Shown here in pieces: positions 20,230 to 30,500 of a DNA stretch of 64,000 bases; within the stretch, counting starts at the first letter, position 1, and each line of letters opens with the position of its first letter. The notes under the pieces were generated by a model. It had not been told where the DNA came from, ran no database searches, and was given only the letters and a program-made list of their open reading frames with translations. The stretch comes from Macrocybe gigantea (lineage: Eukaryota; Basidiomycota; Agaricomycetes; Agaricales; Callistosporiaceae). The translations under genes and the position numbers were made by a program. The stretch spans positions 1 through 64,000 of the forward strand of contig SJRY01000320.1 of assembly GCA_011319805.1 (NCBI GenBank). The letters are read 5' to 3'.

Positions 20230-22093
20230 ATGAGCGACGATCCGCTCAACATTGTTGGCGGCGGTGGACCTCCACCGCTAAATCCCCACCTGGGTCGGAC
20301 CTCCTCTGGACCTTCTCGATCCTCTGCTCCACCCCCAGCTCGCTCTGGAGACAAGAGCCTCCTTTTTCAAAGCGGCGACGGCCTTATGGACACCGACGAC
20401 GCTGGCCCTTCTAACACTGGCGGGTCTGCCAAACCCACTGTGCCCCCCTCTCCGTCGATGCTGTCCACTGAGGCAGCTTACAATGACAATTCTATCAGGA
20501 TAGCGATCTTTCCGGAAGGGCATCGGTTCCTTCATGGTGAAGCGAAGGCTGCTACCGAGTCCCTCGCTGCCCTCAAGGATTGGATCCTTAAGGTCGGCAA
20601 AGCCTCTGTCTCCATTCCGGCAGGCTACCAGTTTGCCATCGCTGAGGGTATTGCGGCCTTGGTCGCCACTGCTGGCGATGTTAACATGTTTTCCATCCCT
20701 ACATTGGAGGGACCTCAGCATCAACTCGGTGCGCGCTTGCAGAGTATTGTGAACATGCACCTTCCCACTCGCGGGAAGTCGACCCGCTTTGCCGACCCCG
20801 CCACTCACCACTCTCCTTCTGGTACTGTGTGACCGGAGGACTCTCGTTCAAATCAGGGCGCTCCCCCTCCGAGACTGGCTCGGAACCCGAACTGCCCTCC
20901 TCCACCCCCTCGCGCGTGATCTCGTTCCCGGACCCCTGGACGTGGACTGCCCCCCCGGTCAATAGGGCTACTCGCCCATCTTCCAGCAAGTGCTCTTATG
21001 CGCAAGCCTTGGCCCAACTGGCCAATACCCCGCCGAAGCTATTGTAGCTCTGGCAAAAACATTTCCACACCTCCCTGCTGAGAAGATTGTCTCCTTGCAA
21101 AAGGAAGCAACTGGGGAGTCATCAGGACCGCCTAAGAAGAAGGCGAAGTCCACTTCTCATGGACCATCCCGGCATAATGTCTGGGTCAGTTACTCTTTCC
21201 CAGATGACAACGATTCCGTTGCTGCTGGAGCTCTCCTTAATGCCCTTAATAGGGCATTGACTACTGGCAAGTCCTGGATTCGCTGTGAATCCATCCAGGA
21301 TCACTCCGCCTCCTCGTTCTCCTGCTTGATGATGAGGGTGGCTTCTCTGAAGGACCTCAGCATTTTGCGTGAGGCTGCCCTCCGCTGTGCTCTGGCAGGT
21401 TCTACTGTCGAGCTCGCTATCCCGACGAGCATTTCCTATTTGAAACTGCTCGACGTACCCTACTTCAATGCCGATGGCAGTATTATCACTGCTCGACAAG
21501 CTTATGAGATTCTCCGAGATTCTTCGTTCTCGGATCTCATCACCCTCGTTGGAGTTCCACGTGTTATGCGCAACTCTAAAAATTCCGATACTGCAACCGT
21601 TTGGTTCAATATCGAAGATACGTCAACTGGCCAGAATGTTAAAGCTCTGGACAATTGCACCGTCATGGTCAGGAATTGGCGCTGCCGATTCAAGGCCGCT
21701 CTCTCTTCGCTGGGAGTTCCTCTCTGCGAACGTTGTTGGCGCTGGGGGCACTCAGCTCTTAAGTGCAACCAGCAGTCCCTTCGCTGCCCGCTCTGTGGGG
21801 AATCCCACAGAAAAGAACATCATTGCACCCTGGCGTCCTGCTGCAAGGCACGACCCAAGGCTAACCCTCCTTGTGAGGCCACGCCGGCAGGCCAGCCCTG
21901 CCCTCATCCTCCTAAGTGTCTCAGCTGCAGCCGAGACCACTCCACTGATGACCGGAAGTGTCCCTTCTGGAAAAATCGCTTTGATCCAGATTGGATCAAG
22001 GAACACTATAAGCTGGTACGTGATCGCAAACGATCAAGTAACAATTATCCTAATGCCTCCCCGCAGTGTAATGCAGAGGCCGACGCATCATGA
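20230..22093 (+). pseudogene. LINE ORF1 gag-like, few lesions
   Basis: About 620-codon ORF1 encoding the element's RNA-binding protein. N-terminus MSDDPLNIVGGG is followed by a Pro/Ser-rich segment, the FPEGHRFLHGEAKAATESL block (near residue 97), a Pro-rich spacer, basic PPKKKAKS (possible NLS), then CERCWRWGHSALKC, CPLCGESHRKEHH and CLSCSRDHSTDDRKC. Lesions: TGA at 20830-20832 where other copies have CGA, another TGA near 20918, and small indels near 20955 and 21030. The frame is then open to the natural stop at 22091-22093, which overlaps the ORF2 start. Confidence 0.87.
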
Positions 22094-25000
22094 GTGTCTC
22101 CTCAGGTAGCGCAGCCTTGGCTGTGGTCCCCGGTTCAAGGGGATGCTCATTGATTTCTTCTTTTCGTATTTTCTCTCAGAATGTAAATAGAAAATATGTA
22201 CACATGGACATGCTCCTCTCTACTCTCAGGAGGGATTATGATATTCTGTTTTTCCAAGAACCCGCTTGGAATCTCATAAGACACGCTCCGTCTGCCCACA
22301 ATGTTGAGGGTGAGGCAGTAATTGGTGGTCCCACTCATCCAGACTGGACCTGTATCATCCGCCGATCATCTCTCGAGGATCCTCCTCGGGTTATGGCCTA
22401 TGTACATAACAGGCTTCGTCGCCTGCGTCCATCCCTTCATCGTGACCTAGTTGATAGTCGCGATCTTATGATTGTTAGCTTTGCCACCCCTGGCGAGCCT
22501 CTCTTTCTCGCTAACGCATACTCTGATGTGGATGCTAGCGCCATCCGTCTCCTGCATGATTGTGCGGAGCATCCCGATTTCCCCAACTTGATTTATCTCG
22601 GAGGGGACTTCAATTGTCATTATGAACTCTGGGATGGAATTCATAATTCGCAGCGCTCTCGAGGAGAGATGCTGTGTAATGCAGCTCTTGATCTCGGTCT
22701 AGAATGGTCGGAACCCAGTAACCCTGGGCCAACGTTCATTTCACATAACCCTGAGCTTTGGCCCTCGGTTATTGATTTGATGTTCATCCCCATCAATAGT
22801 GTGGATTGTCATCCTCGCATTGTTGATGTGCTCAAGTTGACATCAGACCATGCTCCATTGTCACTTGTATTGGATGTTCCCTTGCTTGACCTATCTGTCC
22901 GGCATCGAACACTGAGCAAAGACAGTGTGCCGGAGTTTATCTCTGACATTGCTGGCGATCTTCTCGGGATGGACATAGTCCCTATCGAGACTACCAACGA
23001 CCTCGAAAGTGTCTTGCTGACACTCTCGAAGGCCATTGACCGAGCTTGGAACCTTCATTCTAAGGAATGCAAGCTTTCGAAACGGAGCAAAGGTTGGTGG
23101 AACCAACACTGCTCTGAGACTCTTGATACTTTCAGGCAAACCCGTACTGAAAGGGATCATCGCATCTGGCGGCGAGCTGTCAAAGATGCTAAACGTGCCT
23201 TCTTTGATCAGCGGATCAAAGAGGTTGCCGAAAAATCTCGTCGTCCATGGGATCTAGCTGCGTGGATGAAACAGAGACCTTTACCAGATTACGAAGCTAT
23301 CTCCTATCAGGGACAGCCATGCAACTCTATCGAAGCGCTTTGGAATGCACTTGATAAGTCTTATAATGCTGCGTCTGATCGCGCAGTTAATTTGAATTGC
23401 CTTAATGATCTCGAAGCGCATCCGGTGAGGGACTGGGTCCCTTTCTCTGCTACAGAACTCCGAGAGTCCTTGGAGCCTTGTAGCAATACATCGGCACCAG
23501 GACCAGATCATCTGTCTTGGAGCCATGTTAAATAGCTGGTGAAGTTCCCTCACGTAGCTGCATTTATCTTGAACATTGCAAATGCATGTTTAGACCTGGG
23601 GCATTGGCCCTCTTACTTCAAGCAGAGCTTGTCCGTTATCATTCCGAAACCTGGCAAACCTGCATATGATACCCCAAAAGCCTTTCGTCCGATTGTGCTT
23701 TTAAATACCCTCGGAAAGCTTGTCGAGAAGATGCTGGCACGACGTATGCAGTACGAAGCGACCAAATTTGCTGTATTCGATCCGAAACAGTTCGGCGGCA
23801 TCCGTCAGAATTCAACTGAGGATGCCGGAGTCTTCCTTACCCACATTATCTGCCAAGGATGGTCTAGGGGCTTCAAAACGAGTGTCATCGCCTTTGATGT
23901 TGCTCAATATTTCCCTTCACTCAACCACCGTATGTTAGTGAAGATTCTTCAACACGGAGGCTTTGCACGACAAGTGTCAAAGTTCTTCGAATCGTACCTC
24001 ATTGGGCGTAAGACTTCCTATGCCTGGCACAGCGCTATCTCTCCAGAGTTCGACACCAACATTGGGGTTGGTCAAGGCTCTGCTCTCTCTCCAGTATTGT
24101 CAGCGCTTTACTTAGCGCCGGTGCTGAAATTATATCAGAAAGCTGGTGACATGCCAGTTATTATATCATTCGTCGATGATGGACTGATTATTGCCCAGTC
24201 CAAATCCACAGTGGACAATGTCCCGAAACTGCAGAGGGCGTACGCACTTGTGCACAACCTCTTCACTGACTTCGGCCTTGTCGTAGAACACAACAAAACT
24301 GAACTACAGCACTTTTCGCGCAATAGTGCAGACCCTCGTCCGTCTATCAACTTGGGATTTGCTCTGTTCACGGGCAATACCCCTCTTCGACCCAAGGAGG
24401 TCTGGCGATACCTTGGTTTCTTCTTGGACACGCACCTCTCATTTAAGGAGCACGTTCGCTTCTATGCTACAAAGGCCCTGACTACAGCCAGAGCCTTTCA
24501 GATGTTAGGCAACTCTGTTCGAGGCTTATCCCCTCAACAGAAACGCATCCTCTACCTGTTGTGCATGCATCCGATTGCAACGTATGGCTATTTATTATGG
24601 AACTTCAATGGCATGCATAATGTCGCACTGTTGAAACAATTATGCCAGATGCAGCGTAAAGCTTGCATTTGGATCAATGGACAGTTTCGCACCACTCCCG
24701 AGGGGGCGGCTGAGACGATGGCCTGTGTCGAGCCTATCGGCAGGTTCATCAAAAGGCTGAAAGTCAGGTCCTCTGCCCGCCTCGCCAATTCCAATCTAAG
24801 ACATGCTCTCAGATCAATCAGTACGCCCGCTTCAGCTGGGGGCGACCCATCTACAGTGAGAAATCTCGCTGCTCTATCGGACAGGCAGCGATCTGTGCTC
24901 AAGTCCCCTCTCAAGGATCTGGTGGATCTGAAACCACCACTCTTTGTAACCACGGATTATTTTGCTGATGCAAATAACCCGGGCAGGCGGCTTGTCGACC

Positions 25001-25998
25001 AGTTTGGCAGTCGCTTTGAGATCCATAAGCTACTTGGCCGAGATGAGGACTCGGTGAAAGCTTATCATCTATCGCTGGATCAGACACTTGTTCAGTGTTC
25101 GATCCAGCATGATTGCTCTTATGTGAGTAGTGATGGCTCAGTGCCCACGAAAGCGGAAGTGCCCTTCAAGCAGTCTGTTGCCGCTTCACATGTATATCGT
25201 GAGGGCAGACTGGTTTCTGAAATTCGTCAACCGGTTGGTAAAGCAACCAGCGACGATGCTGAGCTTATTGGATTGCGAATGGCAATCCAAAAGGCTATCA
25301 CACAAGATGGAGTCAATTCTGTCGTGTGTTTTTTGGACTTGATGAATGCAATCAATCGCATCATCGATTGCAATCCTCACTCTGTGCAGTCGCATTCTAT
25401 TGCACTGTGCAGATCATTGAAAGCTTGGCTCTCAGAAACTGAGCAGCGCCGGATCGATTTCTGGCACGTCCCTTCTAAATGGAAGTGGACAATACAAGTC
25501 GATGCTCACGAGTTTGCTCGGAGCCTCGATGTTCCCTTGGGGATTCGTCCCCTCTATACCACCGACGGCCTTCAAAAGGAGGCTGACGATAATATGCATA
25601 GCACTTGGTTCCAGAATTCTGGGAACAAGAAATATATTGGTGCTTCCACGTTTCGTTTTCATGAGGCAGGAAAGCCAAATTCCTATGAACGCCCCTCTCG
25701 GAAGAGAATGGGCTTCATGAAGCTTGTGACAGAGAATGGGCTTTATGCTCGCTGCGCACGACTTGCATGCGGCCATGCCCTGATCAATGCGTATTGGGCA
25801 CGGTTTAATTTCGTGGAGAGTGACTTATGCTCTTGCGGACGAGGGCCCGAAGACTCCGTCCACGTCATGACTCAGTGCCGCAACTGGCACAGGCCAACTG
25901 AATGCCAGTTCGACGCATTTGTACGTCACTGGTTTATCAAGTACCTCGCATCCAACAAGGCGGCGGGAGCTTTTATCCTGGATCCAGGCAGCGGGTGA
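22090..25998 (+). pseudogene. LINE ORF2 polyprotein, one nonsense codon
   Basis: About 1300 codons: APE endonuclease (FSQNVNRK, FFQEPAWN, GGDFNCHYELWD, SDHAPLSLV), linker, RT (IPKPGK, AFDVAQYFPSLNH, GQGSALSP, FVDD at 24169-24180), RNase H (D in YVSSDGS, E in AELIGLR, D in CFLDLMNA, late D in QVDAHEFA), and C-terminal CSCGRGPEDSVHVMTQC. The enzyme nicks target DNA and copies LINE RNA in place. The only break seen is TAG at 23533-23535 in SHVK*LVKF, where copies 2 and 5 have CAG. The start is set by the ATGA overlap, implying coupled termination-reinitiation. Domain order and RNase H fit the Tad1 clade. Confidence 0.88.
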
Positions 25999-26119
25999 CT
26001 GCCGCTCTGTAGCAGAGACTGCCCGGGGCAACCTAGGCAATCTTAAAGCAGTAGGACCAGCGACCGAAGCACTGATCGAGCACTATGCAAACCACAAACT
26101 TCGCGACAGCATCCGTTAT

Positions 26120-26173
26120 AGGTCCTTTTGGACCTTTTACATGGAATTGACTACAACCGGCCCTTCGGGCTGG
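26120..26173 (+). other. conserved hairpin pair in LINE 3'UTR
   Basis: AGGTCC-TTTT-GGACCT (26120-26135) is a perfect 6-bp stem, and CCGGCCC-TTC-GGGCTGG (26157-26173) a 7-bp stem. Both are kept, with changes, in the 3'UTR of the other copies. A plausible recognition structure for the LINE RT. Confidence 0.6.
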
Positions 26174-26397
26174 GGGACGGTGCTCAAGCAAGTGAGTATG
26201 CATGAGCTCGGGTCTTTTAGCTCGAGCGCGGGCACGAGAGAGCAGGGCATTGTAGCCCTCTATGTACTCTTCTTCAGTCTGGTTTGGATCAGACTCATCG
26301 TATTTATAGTAGGTACCGGTGTGTATTTACAAGCGGACTGCCATCATGCACCACTATATAAATTGTTGATTTAAAAAAAAAAAAAAAAAAAAAAAGC

Positions 26398-28184
26398 AGC
26401 ACCAATATATTTCTTGTTCCCAGAATTCTGGAACCAAGTGCTATGCATATCATCGTCAGCCTCCTTTTGAAGGCCGTCGGTGGTAAAGAGGGGACGGATC
26501 CCCAGGGGACATCGAGGCTCCAAGCAAACTCGTGAGCTTCGACTTGTATTGTCCACTTCCATTTAGAAGGGACGTGCCAGAAATCAATCTGGCACTGCTC
26601 AGTTTCTGAGAGCCAAGCTTTCAATGATCTGCACAGTTCAATAGAATGCGACTGCACAGAGTGAGGATTACAATCGATGATGCGGTTGATTGCATTCATC
26701 AAGTCCAAAAAACACACGACAGAATTAACTCCATCTTGTGTGATAGCCTTTTGGATCGCCATTCGCAATCCAATAAGCTCAGCATCGTCGCTGGTTGCTT
26801 TACCAACCAGTTGACGAATTTCAGAAACCAGTCTGCCCTCACAATATACACGTGAAGCGGCAACAGACTGCTTGAAGGGCACTTCCGCTTTTGTGGGCAC
26901 GGAGCCGTCACTACTCACATAAGAGCAATCAGGCTCAGCCACACACTCAGTGAGTGCTTGGTCGAGTGATGCGCGATAAGCCTTGACTGAGTCCTCATCT
27001 CGGCCAAGCAGCTTATGAATCTCAAAGCGGCTGCCAAACTTGTCGACAAGTCACGTGCCCGGGTTATTTGCATCAACAAAATAATCCGTGGTTAAGAAGA
27101 GTGGTGGTTTAAGGTCCACCAGATCCTTGAGTGGGGACTTGAGCGATGAATGCTGTCTGTCTGATAAAGCAGTGAGATTTCTCACTTTAGATGGATCACC
27201 CCCAGCTCAGGCAGGCATACTAATTGATCTGAGAGCATGTCTTAGATTGGAATTGGCGAGGCGGGCAGATGACCTGACTTTCAGCCTTTTGATGAATCTG
27301 GCGATAGGCTCGACACAGGCCATCGTTTCAGCCACACCCTCGGGAGTGGTGCGGAACTATCCATTAATCCAAATGCAAGCTTTACGCTACATCTGGCGTA
27401 GTTGTTTCAACAGTGCAACGTTATGCATGCCATTGAAGTTCCATAACAAACAGCCATATGTCGTGATAGGACGCGCACATGACAGGTAGAGGATGCGCTT
27501 CTGTTGAGGGGATAGCCCTTGCACAGAATTGCCCAACATCTGAAAGGCTCTGGCTGTAGTCAGGGCCTTTGTAGCATAGAAGCGAACGTGCTCCTTAAAT
27601 GAGAGGTGCATGTCCAAGAAGAAACCAAGGTATCGCCAGACCTCCTTGGGTCGAAGAGGGGTATTGCCCATGAACAGAGCAAATCCCAAGTTGATAGATG
27701 GACGAGGGTCCGCACTATTGTGCGAAAAGTGCTGTAGTTCAGTTTTGTTGTGTTCTATGACAAGGCCGAAGTCAGTGAAGAGGTTGTGCACAAGTGCGTA
27801 TGCCCTCTGCAGTTTCGGGACATTGTCCACTGTGGATTTGGACTGGGCAATAATCAGTCCATCATCGACGAATGATATAATAACTGGCATGTCACCAGCT
27901 TTCTGATATAATTTCAGCACCGGCGCTAAGTAAAGCGCTGACAATACTGGAGAGAGAGCAGAGCCTTGACCAACCCCAATGTTGGTGTCGAACTCTGGAG
28001 AGATAGCGCTGTGCCAGGCATAGGAAGTCTTGCACCCAACAAGATACAATTCAAAGAACTTTGACACTTGTCATGCAAAGCCTCCGTGTTGAAGAATCCT
28101 CACTAACATACAGTGGTTAAGTGAAGGGAAATATTGAGTGACATCAAAGGCGATGACACTCGTTTTGAAGCCCCTAGACCATCC
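26398..28184 (-). mobile_element. Tad1-like LINE, copy 8 (inverted internal fragment)
   Basis: Minus-strand slice of ORF2 from the RT motif SVIAFDV (28184 side) to the NKKYIGA stretch after RNase H (26398). Both ends are truncated and there is no tail. RT with FVDD near 27857-27868 is intact over 226 codons (28067-27387); RNase H follows after frame breaks (26942-26500). Close to copy 7 in sequence and tail-to-tail with it. Confidence 0.87.
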
Positions 28185-28444
28185 TGTTAGAAGTGCCCCT
28201 CCTGTCCGGACTTGTACATAGGACAGGACACAGGCTGTATGCAGCAATGCGCAGCCTGTGGCTGCGTCCACAGCAATGTGCAGCACAAGCTGTGCGCCCA
28301 GTAATGCGCAGTATATGGCTGTGTCCACAGCAGTGCACAGCTTACAGCTGTGCCCACAGCAATGCGCAGCCATAGGCTGTGCACACAGCATCCTGCGAGT
28401 ATATATAGGTAGTATAGAGTGCCTTGAAGTCCTCAGTGTTCGTC
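28185..28444 (+). promoter_or_regulatory. promoter-like module upstream of LINE copy 9
   Basis: 260 bp seen only once in the window, wedged between inverted LINE copy 8 and the 5' end of copy 9. It starts TGTTAGAAG, contains a degenerate minisatellite, and ends with TATATATA at 28400-28407, 38 bp before the LINE 5' end. That spacing would place transcription start close to the LINE's first base. It may be the LINE's own upstream promoter, or part of an LTR of another element. Confidence 0.5.
28231..28388 (+). repeat. degenerate minisatellite, about 30-bp units
   Basis: About five units of the form CAATGCGCAGC...GGCTGTGYCCACAG, each 28-32 bp. Each unit contains the imperfect palindrome CTGTGGCTGCGTCCACAG, so the array is rich in inverted repeats. 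Confidence 0.7.
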
Positions 28445-28639
28445 GCTTCTCTTTCCACAACCCCCACTTGTAAACAACTGTAAACAACTCTCACAAATCG
28501 CACTCCTCGTTCTACGGCAACAACACTTGGGACGATCTTTGATCAGGTTGCAGATCCGGATACCTATATCCTTGAGCACTCCCCGTTCTTAAAATCGCGA
28601 AAATCGGCTGAAAATCCACCGATTTATTAGAGTTTTTCA

Positions 28640-30500
28640 ATGAGTGACGATCCACTCAACATTGTTGGCAGCGGTGGGCCTCCACCGCTAAATCCGCACC
28701 CTGGGCGGACCCCCTCGGGCCCCTCTCGACCCCCCGCTCCTTCCCCCTCGGGGGACAGGAGCCTTCTCTTCCAAGGCGGCAACAGTCTAATGGATACCGA
28801 CGACGCTGGCCCCTTGAATCGGACTGGGTCTACTGAACCCCCCCGTTCCTCCATCTCCGTCAATGCTGTCCACGGAGGCAGCTTATAACGACAATTCTAT
28901 CGGTATTGCGATCTTTCCTGAAGGGCATCGGTTCCTTCACGGTGAAGCGAAGGCCGCTACTGAGTCCCTCGCCGCCCTTAAGGATTGGATCCTCAAGGTC
29001 GGCAAAGCATCCGTCTCCATCCCGGCGGGCTACCAGTATGCCATCGCTGAGGGTATTGTGGCCTTGGTCGCTACTGCTGGCGATGTTAACATGTTCTCCG
29101 TCCCTACTCTTCAGGGACCTCAGCATGAACTCGGAGCGCGCTTGCAGAGTATTGTAAATGCGCACCTTCCCTCATGCGGGAAATCAACTCGCTTTGCCGA
29201 TCCCGCCACTCATCACTCCCCCTCTGGTATAGTGCGACCAGAGGACTCACGTTTGAACCAGGGCGCCCCGCCTCCGAGACCGGCTCGGAACCCAAACCGC
29301 CCTCCTCCACCCCCTCACGCGCAATCTCGTTCCCGGACTCCTGGATGTGGACCGCCTCCTCCGGTCAATAGGGCTACTCGCCCATCTTCCGGCAAGCGCT
29401 CCTATGCGCAAGCCCTGGCCCAACCGGCCAACACTCCTGCCGAGGCTATTGTAGCCCTGGCAAAGACATTCCCACACCTCCCCACAGAGAAGATTGTCTC
29501 CTTGCAAAAGGAAGCAACCGGGGAGCCGTCTGGACCACCTAAGAAGAAGGCAAAGTCCACTTCTCACGGACCATCCCATCGTAACGTCTGGGTCAGTTAC
29601 TCTTTTCCGGCTGACAACGATTCTGTTGCCGCTGGAGCTCTCCTTAATGCCCTTAATAGGGCATTGACCACTGGTAAGTCCTGGATTCGATGTGAATCTA
29701 TCCAGGATCATTCCGCCTCCTCGTTCTCTTGCTTGATGACGAGGGTGGCATCTCCGAAAGACCTCAGCATTTTGCATGAGGCTGCCCTCCGCTGTGCTCC
29801 GGCAGGTTCTACTGTCGAGCTTGCTATCCCGACGAGCATTTCCTATTTGAAACTGCTCGACGTACCCTACTTCAATGCCGATGGTAGCATTATCACTGCC
29901 CGGCAGGCTTACAAGATTCTCCGAGACTCTTCCTTCTCGGATCTCATTACTCTCGTTGGGGTACCGCGTGTCATGCGCAACTCCAAGAATTCCGATACTG
30001 CAACCGTCTGGTTCAACATCGAAGACACGTCAACTGGCCAGAACATAAAGGCTCTGGACAATTGTACAGTTATGGTCAGGAATTGGCGTTGCCGATTCAA
30101 GGCCGCTCTCTCTTCGCCGGGAGTTCCTCTTTGTGAACACTGCTGGCGCTGGGGGCACTCTGCATTGAAGTGCAACCAGCAATCTCTCCGCTGCCCGATC
30201 TGTGGGGAATCTCACAGAAAGGAACACCATCGCACCCTGGTGTCTTGCTGCAAGGCTCGACCCAAGGCTAACCCTCCTCGCGAGGCTACTCCGGCGGGCT
30301 AGCCCTGCCCTCATCCTCCTAAGTGTCTCAGCTGCAGCCGAGACCATTCCACTGACGACCAGAAGTGTCCCTTCTGGAAAAATCACTTTGATCCAGATTG
30401 GATCAAGGAACACTATAAGCTGGTACGTGATCACAAACGATCAGGTAGCAATCATCCTAATGCCTCCCCGCAGTGTAATGCAGAGGCCGACGCATCATGA
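28640..30500 (+). pseudogene. LINE ORF1 gag-like, two lesions
   Basis: ORF1 of copy 9. After ATG 28640 an extra C in the C-run near 28843 shifts the frame. From 28863 it is open for 479 codons, covering the FPEGHRFLHGEAKAATESL block, Pro-rich spacer, PPKKKAKS and the first two cysteine motifs, to TAG at 30300-30302 (CAG in the other copies). Past that codon the third motif CLSCSRDHSTDD and normal end (TGA 30498-30500) follow. The first knuckle reads CEHCWRWGHSALKC. Confidence 0.86.

Larger units (their letters stand above)
20035..26395 (+). mobile_element. Tad1-like LINE, copy 7 (full length)
   Basis: The best-preserved copy: 5' end GCTTCTCTTTCC at 20035, 5'UTR with the tandem TGTAAACAAC, ORF1 from 20230, ORF2 22090-25998 with a single nonsense codon, a 3'UTR of about 375 bp and poly(A) 26373-26395. 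About 6.36 kb. It defines the family layout. It is flanked head-to-head by copy 6 and tail-to-tail by copy 8; no target duplication is visible. Confidence 0.92.

Noticed and set aside
20278..20811. Antisense frame of 177 codons as a gene
   Set aside because: Exact shadow of the Pro/Ser-rich N-terminus of LINE ORF1; similar shadows occur in every copy.
28231..28388. CRISPR-like repeat array
   Set aside because: Units are degenerate, directly adjacent with no spacers, and the genome is eukaryotic.
28185..28444. Solo LTR of a copia element
   Set aside because: It starts TGTTAG and has a TATA box, but no CA-ending partner terminus or target duplication is visible, and the LINE follows directly. 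Left as a promoter-like module of unknown origin.
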